A DNA stretch of 64,000 nt from Thalassobacillus sp043497085 (GTDB taxonomy: Bacteria > Bacillota > Bacilli > Bacillales > Halobacillaceae): the NCBI GenBank assembly GCA_043497085.1, contig JBIEKI010000010.1; one strand, given 5' to 3'. Below, in pieces: positions 38,970 through 45,837 of the stretch. The notes below the pieces were generated by a model. It saw only the letters and a program-made list of their open reading frames with translations. It was not told where the DNA came from and did no database searches. Both the position numbers and the translations under genes were made by a program. Position 1 is the stretch's first letter. Each line of letters opens with the position of its first letter.

Positions 38970-40817
38970 TCATTTTATCGAAACTTGATAGTGTTCGAGC
39001 CAATAGTTGATCTGGCAAAGATGGGCAAGTAACTGCGGCCCTGTCATCAGCTGGCCAAACCAAGGAGCATCAATTGCCTGCCCTTTCGTATCAGAGAGCT
39101 TACGCAGCTCGTTCCGGTCAAACAAATCGAAAATCGGCGCCTGCTTATCAGCGAGAATTTCATTCATCCAGGCTACTACCGCATTGGTATAAACCGGGTT
39201 ATGGGTTTTCGGATAAGGATTTTTCTTCCGGTACAACACCTCATCTGGCAGAATCCCTTCCAATGCCTTCCGAAGCAATCCTTTTTCTTTCCCGTCCAAG
39301 TGCTTCATCTCCCATGGAACATTCCAGACATACTCGACAAGATGATGATCACTGAATGGCACACGCACCTCAAGACTCGCTCCCATAGTCATTCGGTCTT
39401 TACGATCAAGCAGCGTCTGCATAAACCAGTGCATATTCAAGTAAAACATCTGCCTACGCTTTTCCTCTACCGCCGACTCGCCGGCGAGCTTCGGCATTTC
39501 ATTGACTGTGTCCTGATAGCGGGCCAGCATATACCCTTTCACATCCAGCTTTTGCTGCCACTCCTGAGTCAGCAACCCATTTCTCAGATTCAGTGAACGA
39601 ATCCATGGAAAGCCTTCCCTTTGCAACTCCTCTTGTCTGTAAAACCACGGATATCCACCGAAAATTTCATCGGCGCATTCTCCAGATAAACCAACGGTCA
39701 CTTTTTTCTTCACTTCTTCGCTGAACCAAAGCAGTGACGAATCAACATCCGCCATTCCGGGCAGGTCCCGTAATTCCGTCGCTTTTTTCAGCAGGCGTAC
39801 TAATTCTTCATTATCGGCGATACAGCTTTGATGATTCGTGCCATGCTCTTTTTGAATTAAGGCAATAAAGGCTTTATCGCTTGTCGGTTGAAAGGCATTT
39901 GCTTTGAAATGTTTATCGTTACCTTCAAAATCGATCGAAAATGTATCAAGCGATCCTTTTCCCTGTTTGCGATATTGCTCTGCTGCAATTGCGGTGATAG
40001 CGCTGGAATCGACCCCGCCGGATAAAAATGTTCCAAGCGGTACATCAGAAACCAATTGACGATCGACCGCATCAAGAAAAAGCGCTCGAACCTTTTCCAC
40101 TGTCACATCGAGGCTGTCTTCATGAGGTTTACTTTCCACATTCCAGTACCGTTTTATTTTCAGCCCTTGTTCCCTGGTAAAAGTAGCGGAATGACCTGCC
40201 CGTAAATCATGAACGCCCCGGAATACACCGCATCCGGGTGTCCGGGACGGTCCTAATGCCAACAGTTCATGGAGTCCAGTGGTATCCACTTCCGCAGTTA
40301 CATTCGGATGGGCGAGCAGCGCTTTGATTTCGGAGGCGAATAGCAATCCGCCATCTGATTCCATATAGAACAACGGTTTGACCCCAAGCCGGTCCCGTGC
40401 CAGAAATAACTTTTGTTCCGCATCATCCCAAACAGCAAATGCGAATATTCCATTCAAATGATTGACGCATTTCTCGCCCCATTCCATATAGCTGGTCAAT
40501 AAAACTTCCGTGTCGGAATGTGAGCGGAACGTCCATCCTTTTTGATGCAATTCCATTCTCAAATCTTCTGTATTATATAATTCTCCGTTATAGCATAACG
40601 TAAAGCACTTCTCCCCGACTTTTCGCGTCATAGGCTGACGCCCTCCGGCAGGGTCAATGACAATCAGCCGTTGATGCCCGAACGCTGTGTGCCGGCCCAG
40701 CCATTGGGTCCCTTCATCAGGACCACGGTGCTCCAATGTCGCTGCCATGGCCGCAATCGTATCATAAGCACAACTCAAGTCTTTCCGGAAATCCGTCCAT
40801 CCGACAATTCCGCACAT
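38970..40817 (-). CDS. asnO: Asparagine synthase, glutamine-hydrolysing (AsnO-like)
   Basis: The 615-residue enzyme begins MCGIVGW, placing the N-terminal nucleophile Cys right after Met, which fixes the start at 40817 (AAGGAGTGG upstream). The glutaminase domain (to about 200) is followed by a synthetase domain with the PP-loop FLSGGVDSSAI. It converts aspartate, glutamine and ATP to asparagine. The length matches B. subtilis AsnO (614 aa), which functions in sporulation. The neighbouring yisL supports the yis-region assignment. Confidence 0.9.
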   Translation of the reverse strand: MCGIVGWTDFRKDLSCAYDTIAAMAATLEHRGPDEGTQWLGRHTAFGHQRLIVIDPAGGRQPMTRKVGEKCFTLCYNGELYNTEDLRMELHQKGWTFRSHSDTEVLLTSYMEWGEKCVNHLNGIFAFAVWDDAEQKLFLARDRLGVKPLFYMESDGGLLFASEIKALLAHPNVTAEVDTTGLHELLALGPSRTPGCGVFRGVHDLRAGHSATFTREQGLKIKRYWNVESKPHEDSLDVTVEKVRALFLDAVDRQLVSDVPLGTFLSGGVDSSAITAIAAEQYRKQGKGSLDTFSIDFEGNDKHFKANAFQPTSDKAFIALIQKEHGTNHQSCIADNEELVRLLKKATELRDLPGMADVDSSLLWFSEEVKKKVTVGLSGECADEIFGGYPWFYRQEELQREGFPWIRSLNLRNGLLTQEWQQKLDVKGYMLARYQDTVNEMPKLAGESAVEEKRRQMFYLNMHWFMQTLLDRKDRMTMGASLEVRVPFSDHHLVEYVWNVPWEMKHLDGKEKGLLRKALEGILPDEVLYRKKNPYPKTHNPVYTNAVVAWMNEILADKQAPIFDLFDRNELRKLSDTKGQAIDAPWFGQLMTGPQLLAHLCQINYWLEHYQVSIK

Positions 40818-40936
40818 ATATCGAGCCACTCCTTTTTTGTAGCTGAAAAAGATAACCTAATATATGTGGGGTGGATTGTCCCTATGCGGATTTTTTAATG
40901 GTAAGCCTCTTCCTCTAAACACAAAAATCATGACAT

Positions 40937-40966
40937 AAAAAAAAGCCCGGCAAATTTCGCCAGGCA
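40937..40966 (-). terminator. Intrinsic terminator after yisL
   Basis: On the minus strand GCCTGGCGAAA and TTTGCCGGGC pair and are followed by a run of eight T. Confidence 0.85.
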
Positions 40967-40976
40967 ACTTTCTCAC

Positions 40977-41336
40977 TTATGCTGGAAGAATTCCTAATGG
41001 TAAAAACCCAAACCCTAGAATCAATGCCAAGGCGAATGCAATCAGCAGCTGTGTCCACCAGCTGGAAGCAGGCTGGGCCTTGGAAACCTTGATTGCCACC
41101 ATTTCAATCGCTGCAATCGCCCAAAGACCGACCAGCATTTTAACAATGACTAATATACCGATGTCAGCATAGGAAGCGAACAGACTGCCACCAGAGTATA
41201 AAATAAGTAAATAGAGCAACCGCATAATCATTTGTGTGATTTTAGCAGCTTTCGCATTCCCTGCGCGGGAGAAGGTCAATACTAGAATCAATAATGCTAA
41301 CGTGATCACCCATGAGGTGATATGTAAGTGTTCCAC
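40977..41336 (-). CDS. yisL: YisL membrane protein (DUF1516, UPF0344)
   Basis: The 119-residue protein begins MEHLHITSWV and has four predicted membrane helices. The HLHIT opening and overall size match B. subtilis YisL (118 aa). The function is unknown. A GTG start at 41336 has AGGAGG seven bases upstream; the preceding TTG is also in frame but too close. The gene is followed by its own terminator. Confidence 0.85.
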   Translation of the reverse strand: MEHLHITSWVITLALLILVLTFSRAGNAKAAKITQMIMRLLYLLILYSGGSLFASYADIGILVIVKMLVGLWAIAAIEMVAIKVSKAQPASSWWTQLLIAFALALILGFGFLPLGILPA

Positions 41337-41452
41337 CAAACTTCCTCCTTTTGCTATTAATCTACCGTTATAGTACCATGTTTACACAAATTTATCCTAA
41401 TAAAACCTTTCATGAGGAATTTTTAGACTAGAGAGAAAATTAGCCTGAAACC

Positions 41453-41461
41453 TGTTATAAT
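41453..41461 (+). promoter_or_regulatory. Extended -10 promoter of rocD
   Basis: TG-T-TATAAT is a perfect -10 hexamer with the extended TG motif, 36 bases before the rocD start. No -35 element and no sigma-54 type element (TGGCA/TTGC) is seen, unlike the sigma-L control of rocDEF in B. subtilis. Confidence 0.5.
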
Positions 41462-41496
41462 GGATGAAGATTTTCGAATTGATATGGAGGGATAGA

Positions 41497-42690
41497 ATGA
41501 CAAGAACTAGTCAAGAAATCATTGACCAAACGCAGGAATTCGGCGCAAAAAACTATCACCCGCTTCCGATTGTAGTGGAAAAAGCAGAGGGTGTTTGGGT
41601 AGAAGATCCTGAAGGTAACCGCTACATGGATATGCTCAGCGCTTACTCTGCCGTCAACCAGGGCCATCGCCATCCACGAATCATTGAAGCATTAAAAAAC
41701 CAAGCAGACCGTGTGACCCTGACGTCACGCGCCTTCCACAATGATCAACTCGGACCATGGTATGAAAAGATTTGTAAACTCACCAATAAAGAAATGGCCC
41801 TTCCGATGAATACCGGTGCTGAAGCAGTCGAAACAGCCATCAAAGCAGCACGACGCTGGGCTTATGATGTCAAAGGAGTGGCCGATAACCAGGCAGAAAT
41901 CATCGCCTGCACCGGAAACTTTCATGGACGTACAATGACTGCCGTTTCCCTTTCTTCCGAAGAAGAATATCAGCGTGGCTTTGGTCCAATGCTGCCAGGA
42001 ATCAAGTTAGTTCCATACGGTGATATCGATGCGCTCAAAGAGGCGATAACTGAGAATACAGCCGGATTTTTAATTGAACCGATCCAGGGAGAGGCTGGAA
42101 TTGTCATCCCTCCAGAAGGTTTCCTGAAAGAAGCATCCGAAGTTTGTAAAGAAAACAATGTGCTGTTCATCGCTGATGAAATCCAGGCAGGCCTTGCCCG
42201 GACCGGGAAAATGTTCGCCTGCGACTGGGAAGACGTAACACCTGACATGTTGATTTTAGGTAAAGCCCTTGGCGGCGGTGTGTTCCCGATTTCCACTGTA
42301 GTAGCCAACCGTGAAATCCTGGGTGTCTTCAACCCTGGGTCCCATGGCTCCACATTCGGAGGAAACCCACTGGCTTGCGCAGTATCTCTCGCTTCCCTGG
42401 AAGTACTGGAAGATGAAAAACTGGCAGACCGCTCTCTGGAGTTAGGCAACTTGATGATGGGCGAATTGAAAAAAATCAATAATCCGATCATCAAGGAAGT
42501 ACGCGGAAAAGGGTTATTCATCGGAGTCGAACTTACTGAGCCTGCACGTAGCTATTGTGAACAACTGAAGGAGAAAGGCCTCCTTTGTAAGGAAACCCAT
42601 GAAAACGTCATCCGCTTCGCCCCTCCACTGATTATTAATCGTAACGATTTAGAATGGGCGATCGACCAAATCAAAGAAGTATTATCTTAA
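41497..42690 (+). CDS. rocD: Ornithine aminotransferase RocD
   Basis: The 397-residue PLP-dependent class III aminotransferase converts ornithine and 2-oxoglutarate to glutamate semialdehyde and glutamate. Motifs include PMNTGAEAVETAIKAARRW, FHGRTMTAVSLSS, FIADEIQAGLARTGKMF and the PLP lysine in LILGKALGGGVFP (about 255). The ATG at 41497 has GGAGGG upstream; the longer frame lacks one. It is monocistronic: no rocE or rocF genes adjoin it. A perfect terminator follows. Confidence 0.95.
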   Translation: MTRTSQEIIDQTQEFGAKNYHPLPIVVEKAEGVWVEDPEGNRYMDMLSAYSAVNQGHRHPRIIEALKNQADRVTLTSRAFHNDQLGPWYEKICKLTNKEMALPMNTGAEAVETAIKAARRWAYDVKGVADNQAEIIACTGNFHGRTMTAVSLSSEEEYQRGFGPMLPGIKLVPYGDIDALKEAITENTAGFLIEPIQGEAGIVIPPEGFLKEASEVCKENNVLFIADEIQAGLARTGKMFACDWEDVTPDMLILGKALGGGVFPISTVVANREILGVFNPGSHGSTFGGNPLACAVSLASLEVLEDEKLADRSLELGNLMMGELKKINNPIIKEVRGKGLFIGVELTEPARSYCEQLKEKGLLCKETHENVIRFAPPLIINRNDLEWAIDQIKEVLS

Positions 42691-42692
42691 TT

Positions 42693-42727
42693 AAAATGAG
42701 CCTGGCGATATTCGCCAGGCTCATTTT
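42693..42727. terminator. Bidirectional intrinsic terminator after rocD
   Basis: AAAATGAGCCTGGCGA and TCGCCAGGCTCATTTT form a perfect 16-bp stem with a three-base loop. Confidence 0.9.
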
Positions 42728-42800
42728 CGCTTATAAGTAACTTATTCAATAATATGGCCGAAAAGTCGAAGACTTGATTTCGAGATATTGTAAGAGGGGG

Positions 42801-42924
42801 AAGGGGCGTAGGGGAACGAGTCGCTTTCCACGGGAGTTCGCTGAGCCTCCTCGAGCTGACGCTCTGTGGGGTCTCACCTGGAACTCTTTTCCCGTAGGAG
42901 TCTCCCCGTTCCCCTACGCCCCTT
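42801..42924 (-). repeat. Covarying structured repeat, copy E (left arm of composite 3)
   Basis: The outer stem is AAGGGGCGTAGGGGAACG (42801-42818) with CGTTCCCCTACGCCCCTT (42907-42924), a perfect 18-bp pairing unlike that of the other copies. On the minus strand the order GAGACTCC, GGTGAGACCCCAC, GAGC-GTCA-GCTC hairpin, GAGGCTCAGC, GGAAAGCGA is kept. The tail resembling GAAACTGAGTCTTC is degenerate near 42765-42785. Confidence 0.85.
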
Positions 42925-43068
42925 GCCACAAAAGATTATCGAAATCGCCCTTGCATGTCCTTATCTAATTATCGAGTGAAAGCCTATCACAATCACGGAT
43001 TGACCGTACTTTTCTGGTTCAAAAGCACACTATTCTTGATAGGAGTTTCGAGATTCTTACAATCGCAT

Positions 43069-43285
43069 GGTGGTTGGGAAAACGGTGAGACTCCTGTGGG
43101 ATGAACATGATCGGTGAGATCCCACAAGGCGCAGCCTGAGGAAGCTCACCACATGCCCACGGAAAGCGATCCGTTTCCCCAGCCACCATAACCTCAACCT
43201 AAAGTCTCGAAACTGAGTCTTCATGTAAAGGGAGCTTTAACTGCAAAATCAATCCTGAGATTTAATGAGAGTGCATTAAAAAAGG
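43069..43285 (+). repeat. Covarying structured repeat, copy F (right arm of composite 3)
   Basis: The outer stem is GGTGGTTGGGAAAACGG (43069-43085) with CCGTTTCCCCAGCCACC (43171-43187). The inner parts GAGACTCC, GGTGAG/CTCACC and the AGGC-GCA-GCCT hairpin are present. The tail CTCGAAACTGAGTCTTC lies at about 43206-43222, followed by GGGAGC and a GAGATTTAATGAGAG end related to copies B and D. Confidence 0.85.
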
Positions 43286-43356
43286 AGTGTATCTTAGACA
43301 GATAAACTCCCTTCGACTCGACTTATTAAAATGTCAAAGGCCCTCGCAAAATGAAT

Positions 43357-44067
43357 TTATTCCCGAAACATAGCAAAAAGTTTCCCAAAAATCCCTTGAG
43401 GTTTCTGCTGTACGGTTTGTTCTAACCGTTTATTAAAATCATTTTGCATCTGCCATTCTTTCTTCTGCTCTTCACGCATGTTTTGCAATTCCTGCTGCAA
43501 CATTTCACTTCTTTGTCTCTCTTGCTCCAGCAAGGTTTCATAATGGTTCTCTTGCTGTTCCTTCAATTTTTCCAGTTTAGCTTGTGTCTTCTGTGCGGAA
43601 TTTCCAACTCCTGAACTTATCACGTGGTGATCTTGCTGGAGGCGGGAAACCGTGGTTTTAAGCTGAGCCATATCATTAGATAGCTGGACGTTCATTTCTC
43701 TGGCAGCTGCGAGTTCACTGGCTAAAGCTCTCATAAAATCCTTCAACTGATTAGGATCCTGGAGTGAATTGTCATATGTACCGGGTGCTGCCACCTCTGT
43801 TTCAGGAGGGGCTTCTAACCGTTCTTTCTGCAACTGTACCAGTTCTTTTGTTATTTCGTTCAGAGGTTTGTCCGTATCGCGTATCGCTATAAGTGCATCA
43901 ACATCCGTCTTCACGAAAATACGCCGATCGCCATCCTTGAAAAACTCATATCCGTACCGTTCTAACATTTGACCATACTTTCGGACAGTCGGGGTAGCAA
44001 TTCCTACTTCTTCGGCTACTTCTTTAGTTGTATAAGCTCGCTCGTTCGGTTGTATATCGTGTCGCAT
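43357..44067 (-). CDS. MerR-type HTH protein with long coiled coil (DUF3967/RacA-like)
   Basis: The 236-residue protein has an N-terminal MerR-like helix-turn-helix (about 12-70: AYTTKEVAEEVGIATPTVRKYG) and a long coiled coil from about 100 to 220. It ends GIFGKLFAMFRE, a short amphipathic helix that could touch the membrane. This layout resembles RacA, which tethers the chromosome to the cell pole in sporulation, and the HTH-DUF3967 proteins of Bacillaceae. It is not a typical metal-sensing MerR because no effector domain is seen. Several TATCG motifs cluster upstream. The gene stands alone. Confidence 0.75.
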   Translation of the reverse strand: MRHDIQPNERAYTTKEVAEEVGIATPTVRKYGQMLERYGYEFFKDGDRRIFVKTDVDALIAIRDTDKPLNEITKELVQLQKERLEAPPETEVAAPGTYDNSLQDPNQLKDFMRALASELAAAREMNVQLSNDMAQLKTTVSRLQQDHHVISSGVGNSAQKTQAKLEKLKEQQENHYETLLEQERQRSEMLQQELQNMREEQKKEWQMQNDFNKRLEQTVQQKPQGIFGKLFAMFRE

Positions 44068-44488
44068 ATCGGCCCTCCTTATCTAATTAATAATATGAAG
44101 GTTTTTTGTCGAATTTGCAAGACAAATTATTAAACGATATGACTAGTAAGAAAATTGAGTCTATTAGATTATTATTTACTTGCAAAGCTTTCCAACTGTC
44201 CTCAACCTTTTACCTATCCACCACTTTCATATCGCTTAATCTAATAAACGATATACCAGCGTATCGCTCAATGTTTATATCGCCAGCCAATACGATGATA
44301 TTGCATGTATCTGTTGATCCTGCAATGAAAATAAAATCAAACCATAAAAAACGAGTATAAAACCATTACGATTTCATACTCGTGTTTCTCCACGTTATTT
44401 GGACTACTTCTTTTGTGCGAAAATTCTTTTACGTGGAACGTTACTGTTCCCTGGAGGAGTTGCTTGCCTGGCCATCATACAAAAGATA
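44068..44488. other. Intergenic region with clustered TATCG motifs
   Basis: This 420-base region has no supported gene. CGATAT or its reverse ATATCG, often extended to TATCGC, occurs near 44053, 44066, 44135, 44229, 44249, 44261 and 44277; the last four fall within 55 bases. They lie upstream of the HTH/coiled-coil gene and could be its binding sites. A hairpin ACGAGTAT/ATACTCGT is at 44346-44388. Confidence 0.5.
44346..44388. terminator. Terminator-like hairpin
   Basis: AAAACGAGTAT and ATACTCGTGTTT pair around a 17-base loop. Its sequence resembles the terminator at 16313-16357 (CGAGTATAAAA), although no gene clearly ends here. Confidence 0.5.
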
Positions 44489-45046
44489 CTATATATTTTC
44501 TGCTAAATCTGTTATATAGCTATAAGCTATATAAATGATCATACAGACAGCAGTCAACAAAAATCCCCAACCGAGAGTAATCTGGTCGATCAGCAGGTAA
44601 TTATTACACAATTGGTTCGGCGACCAAATGTACAGCCATCCCATCGCAATGAATAATAATGTAAATAAAATAATCAGTCCGTTCTTCATACTGGCACTAA
44701 CTTTCTTCCAACTGTCCCTCAGTGGCACGCCAGCGAGAAACGGCAGGGAAATGAACTTGAACAGTTCGATATACCAAAGGTTGAGCGCTTCGTCCATCGA
44801 TCGTGGCAGTGTCCAGTAAAAAATGACGATAACAAACAGCAGGATGCCGGGGATACCGTTCGGATTCCATTCTTCAAAAAAGCGAGGAAACTTTTTTTGC
44901 AGCACAGGCGCGAGTAGAAACCCGATGATGACAAACAGCGTCATTTGCATATGCATATGAATGATCATGACCGACTCCATCAGGTTGGCGACGGGAGGCA
45001 GCATAAGAAAGATGTAAAGCGCGATCACATAATAGATGCCCTTCAT
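44489..45046 (-). CDS. Membrane protein of the oxidase operon (CtaG/DUF1404-like)
   Basis: The 185-residue protein has five or six predicted membrane helices. The MIIHMHMQMTLFVIIGFLLAP segment, rich in His and Met, could bind copper or haem. This, and the place after an SCO gene, suggest an oxidase assembly function like that of CtaG, but the protein is shorter and I cannot assign the family firmly. It overlaps the sco stop by four bases, so it is the last gene of the oxidase operon. Confidence 0.6.
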   Translation of the reverse strand: MKGIYYVIALYIFLMLPPVANLMESVMIIHMHMQMTLFVIIGFLLAPVLQKKFPRFFEEWNPNGIPGILLFVIVIFYWTLPRSMDEALNLWYIELFKFISLPFLAGVPLRDSWKKVSASMKNGLIILFTLLFIAMGWLYIWSPNQLCNNYLLIDQITLGWGFLLTAVCMIIYIAYSYITDLAENI

Positions 45047-45669
45047 TTCTTTCCGCCTCCTTCTAAAATATCCATCACAGTTGCAGCTGCTTCCCCAGTC
45101 TCTTTATAATCCATCACTTCGACCAGCCTGCCTTCCGGGTTGACAAGATAAAACGCCGAGTTGTGTGCGAAGTTGCCGTATTCATCAGGAATGACAATCA
45201 CCCCGAAACGATCGAGCAGCTCATCCAGTTCCTTCTGGTCCGGAATACGAGCCATCCGCCACGTCTCTCCATCACTTTCGAGCCACTCCCGGTACGTGTC
45301 AAGCACCTCCGGGGTGTCACGTTTCGGGTCGAAGCTGATACTTAAGAACTGAATGTCTTCTTCAACCACGTCCTCCGGCAGCATCTCATAGACTTCAGCC
45401 ATATTTTTCTCAAGCTCCGGGCAAACAGTTCCACACATCGTATAAAAGAATGTAATGAATACATACTTTCCTTCAAACTCGGAAAAAGGATAAACCCGTT
45501 CGGCGTGGTCCTCCAAAGTTACCTCAGGAAACATGGGTGTTTCTTCCTTGAGCTGGTTGACCCGTGCTGCTTCTGATGTATAGGCGGTGAATCCATCGGT
45601 ACCGAAGTAAAACAGGACAAGGCCGAAAGCAGCGACCAGAATATAGGATAGAAGTTTTTTGTTGACCAT
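45043..45669 (-). CDS. SCO1/SenC copper chaperone
   Basis: The roughly 208-residue protein has an N-terminal membrane anchor and a thioredoxin-like domain. The copper-binding motif C-X3-C is in TMCGTVCPE (about residues 77 and 81), and the later His is in FAHNSAFYLV. It delivers copper to the CuA centre of oxidase subunit II. The ATG at 45669 has AGGAAGTG upstream; a GTG at 45678 is crowded. The gene follows oxidase subunit I after a terminator and the second copy of the 100-bp repeat, so its expression may be uncoupled from the upstream genes. Confidence 0.88.
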   Translation of the reverse strand: MVNKKLLSYILVAAFGLVLFYFGTDGFTAYTSEAARVNQLKEETPMFPEVTLEDHAERVYPFSEFEGKYVFITFFYTMCGTVCPELEKNMAEVYEMLPEDVVEEDIQFLSISFDPKRDTPEVLDTYREWLESDGETWRMARIPDQKELDELLDRFGVIVIPDEYGNFAHNSAFYLVNPEGRLVEVMDYKETGEAAATVMDILEGGGKK

Positions 45670-45694
45670 TAGGATCACTTCCTAGTTTTCTAGT

Positions 45695-45794
45695 TAGAAA
45701 AACTTGGCTTATCGCCAATTACTTATGGCGAAAGCCTTAGATTTTCTTATACTTTAATCCTTTAACAAAGTTAAACATTCTTAAAGTGTAAAAA
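45695..45794 (-). repeat. 100-bp structured repeat, copy 2 (oxidase subunit I-sco junction)
   Basis: Compared with 33855-33950 the copies share long identical blocks such as ACTTATGGCGAAAGCCTTAG and TTTAACAAAGTTAAAC. The GGCTT-TCGCCA/TGGCGA-AAGCC stem keeps its pairing. It lies, like the first copy, between a gene-end hairpin and the next gene's ribosome site, in the same orientation relative to transcription. Confidence 0.8.
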
Positions 45795-45827
45795 GAAAGA
45801 GAGCTGCTTGCTAAAGCCGGCTCTCTT
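45791..45827 (-). terminator. Intrinsic terminator after oxidase subunit I
   Basis: On the minus strand GAGAGCC and GCTCTCT (with flanking AGA/TCT) pair around GGCTTTAGCAAGCA, followed by TTCTTTTT. Confidence 0.75.
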
Positions 45828-45837
45828 CTCTTGTCAT

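Noticed and set aside
44106..44360. 84-codon plus-strand frame beginning TTG in the intergenic region
   Set aside because: There is no ribosome site, and it ends in the hairpin at 44346. The region is better explained by binding motifs.
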